This document shows, piece after piece, positions 5,864 to 7,034 of a DNA stretch of 7,034 bases. Below the pieces are notes generated by a model. That model had not been told where the DNA came from. It ran no database searches and worked only from the letters and a program-made list of their open reading frames with translations. The position numbers and the translations under genes were made by a program. Positions within the stretch are counted from its first letter, which is position 1, and each line of letters starts with the position of its first letter. This DNA comes from Lachnospiraceae bacterium. GTDB taxonomy: Bacteria > Bacillota > Clostridia > Lachnospirales > Lachnospiraceae. The stretch is from positions 1 to 7,034 of the forward strand of contig DNJM01000147.1 in NCBI GenBank assembly GCA_003489085.1. Reading direction: 5' to 3'.

Positions 5864-6817
5864 ATGAAAGATATGACAGAACAAAATGTGATAAAATCAA
5901 CATCGTTACTTACCATCGAACATCTGAATATTTCATTTACGCAGTATGAATCCGGTATCCACCGAAGAGTCCTTTCTGTAATTCAGGATCTGAATGTACA
6001 GATTCATACGGGAGAGCTGGTGGCCATTGTTGGTTCCAGCGGATCCGGAAAGAGCCTTCTGGCGCATGCCGTCCTTGATATTCTGCCGTATAATGCATCT
6101 ATGGAGGGAAAGCTGAACTATTGCGGAATGCCTCTTACAAAGGACAGAATACGGCGTCTCAGAGGCTCTGAAATTGTTCTGGTACCACAGAGTATTGGTT
6201 GTCTGGATCCTCTGATGAAGATCGGCCCACAGCTTGTAAAGGGAAGAAAGGACGCAGCATCCAAAAGGTGTATGTCTTCCATTCTGCATTATCTGGGACT
6301 GGAGGAGGAGCTCAGTGATGCCTACCCCTTTGAACTGTCCGGCGGTATGAACCGAAGAGTGCTGATCGGCACGGCTCTTGCAGAACAGCCGAAGCTGGTG
6401 ATTGCGGATGAACCGACACCTGGACTGGATCCTGCTATAGCTGATCGGGTAATAAAATATTTTCGGGATATGGCGGATCAGGGAATCGGTGTGCTGCTGA
6501 TCACACATGATCTGGAGCTGGCCCTTCGGGCAGCGGATCGGATCGTAGTATTCTACGCCGGTAATACGGTGGAAGAGGCACTGCCAGAGGATTTCCGTAA
6601 CGAAAGCAGTCTGCGCCATCCTTATACCAAGGCGCTATGGCGGGCTATGCCGCAGAATGGTTTTCAGCCACTTGCCGGAACGCAGCCCTATGTCAGGGAT
6701 CTGAAAGAAGGCTGTCCATTTGCAGACCGGTGCAGCATGTATACAGAGGCCTGCAGTCAGAAAATCCCTTACAGAGCGCTTCGCAGCGGATATGTTCGCT
6801 GCCTGTATGCAGAATAG
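5864..6817 (+). CDS. ABC transporter ATP-binding protein, NikD/DppD type
   Basis: A 317-residue cytoplasmic ATPase that drives the importer together with the next gene product. Motifs in order: Walker A GSSGSGKS (57-64), Q-loop Gln109, signature LSGGM (158-162), Walker B LVIADEPT (178-185) with catalytic Glu183, D-loop GLDP (187-190) and switch His215. The C-terminal oligopeptide/dipeptide extension has RHPYTKALW (251-259), MPQNGFQPLAGTQP (262-275, a NikD-like segment) and four cysteines (284, 290, 297, 313) starting in CPFADRC. The start is uncertain. ATG 5864 has AGGA 5 bases upstream, giving a 7-base gap from the permease stop. GTG 5843 and ATG 5849 would overlap the permease gene, and ATG 5873 is also possible. 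The ABC domain only begins near residue 16, so function is unaffected. The call is firm. Confidence 0.92.
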   Translation: MKDMTEQNVIKSTSLLTIEHLNISFTQYESGIHRRVLSVIQDLNVQIHTGELVAIVGSSGSGKSLLAHAVLDILPYNASMEGKLNYCGMPLTKDRIRRLRGSEIVLVPQSIGCLDPLMKIGPQLVKGRKDAASKRCMSSILHYLGLEEELSDAYPFELSGGMNRRVLIGTALAEQPKLVIADEPTPGLDPAIADRVIKYFRDMADQGIGVLLITHDLELALRAADRIVVFYAGNTVEEALPEDFRNESSLRHPYTKALWRAMPQNGFQPLAGTQPYVRDLKEGCPFADRCSMYTEACSQKIPYRALRSGYVRCLYAE

Positions 6818-6829
6818 GAGTTATGTTAT

Positions 6830-7034
6830 ATGATACTGGACGTACAGAATATATCATTTCAATATAAAACAGAGGGTCGGATGATCTGGAAAAATTTCAG
6901 TATGACGGCAGACAATGAAGAACGGGTCGGCCTGATTGCACCCAGTGGTTATGGGAAAACTACCCTCTGTAAGCTTCTTGCCGGTTATCTCTCCCCGGAC
7001 CAGGGGCAGATTCTTCTGGATGGAAAGCCGATTT
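6830..7034 (+). CDS. ABC transporter ATP-binding protein, NikE/DppF type (partial, runs off the window)
   Basis: The first 68 codons of a second ATPase, cut by the window edge. The reading frame opens MILDVQNISFQY, the usual first strand of an ABC domain. Walker A follows as APSGYGKTT (37-45), fitting the [AG]-x4-G-K-[ST] pattern, and then LLAGYLSPDQGQILLDGKPI (49-68), the conserved stretch after the P-loop. AGGAG at 6816-6820 lies 9 bases before the ATG and overlaps the stop region of the previous gene, which ends 12 bases earlier. The ATG at 6823 is in a different frame. Position as fifth gene and sequence style suggest the NikE/DppF partner forming a heterodimer with the preceding ATPase. 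Signature, Walker B and C-terminal features lie outside the window, so intactness cannot be judged. Confidence 0.88.
   Translation, partial: MILDVQNISFQYKTEGRMIWKNFSMTADNEERVGLIAPSGYGKTTLCKLLAGYLSPDQGQILLDGKPI

Noticed and set aside
5933..6619. Minus-strand open frame of 228 codons inside the first ATPase gene
   Set aside because: Antisense to an ATPase with all ABC motifs in place; no family resemblance and no independent expression signals.
6938..6964. Alanine in place of the first Walker A glycine in the second ATPase (APSGYGKT)
   Set aside because: The standard P-loop pattern allows Ala or Gly at this position and the GKT core is intact, so it is not a sign of inactivation.

Overview
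The window looks like ordinary chromosome from a low-to-mid GC Firmicute, most likely a gut clostridium of the Lachnospiraceae type. This is an inference from the gene content, strong AGGAGG-like ribosome binding sites, extended -10 promoters, a Gram-positive-style substrate-binding lipoprotein and the protein sequence style; no rRNA or other marker gene is present to fix the taxon. Coding density is high: no stretch longer than about 145 bases lacks a gene, and I see no tRNA, rRNA, CRISPR array, insertion sequence or phage gene.

Layout. Bases 11-748 (minus strand) encode a TtcA-type PP-loop ATPase for tRNA 2-thiolation. It is divergent from bases 892-1338 (plus strand), which encode D-aminoacyl-tRNA deacylase (dtd). 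The 143-base gap between them carries two back-to-back promoter candidates and a 16-bp perfect palindrome over the ttcA -10 box. dtd is followed after 11 bases by an AEC-family (auxin efflux carrier-like) membrane transporter at 1350-2264, probably on the same transcript.

A new transcription unit then starts at a good promoter candidate (2293-2321). It encodes an ABC importer of the peptide/nickel (Opp/Dpp/Nik) class in the order lipoprotein substrate-binding protein (2350-3996), permease (4025-5020), permease (5017-5856), ATPase (5864-6817) and second ATPase (6830 to the window edge, truncated). The genes are separated by 28 bases or fewer, or overlap by ATGA. The order matches nikABCDE, dppABCDF and cntABCDF operons. 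The captured substrate could be a short peptide, nickel or another chelated metal; the sequence alone does not decide.

The left part is tRNA maintenance (thiolation of tRNA cytidine; removal of D-amino acids from mischarged tRNA) plus a carrier of unknown substrate. The right part is a complete nutrient or metal import machine apart from the truncated last gene. I found no evidence of a novel defence, mobile or RNA-based system. The points most worth checking are the palindromic divergent control region, the four-cysteine C-terminal motif in the first ATPase, and the histidine-rich ends of the binding protein, which bear on whether the substrate is a metal.
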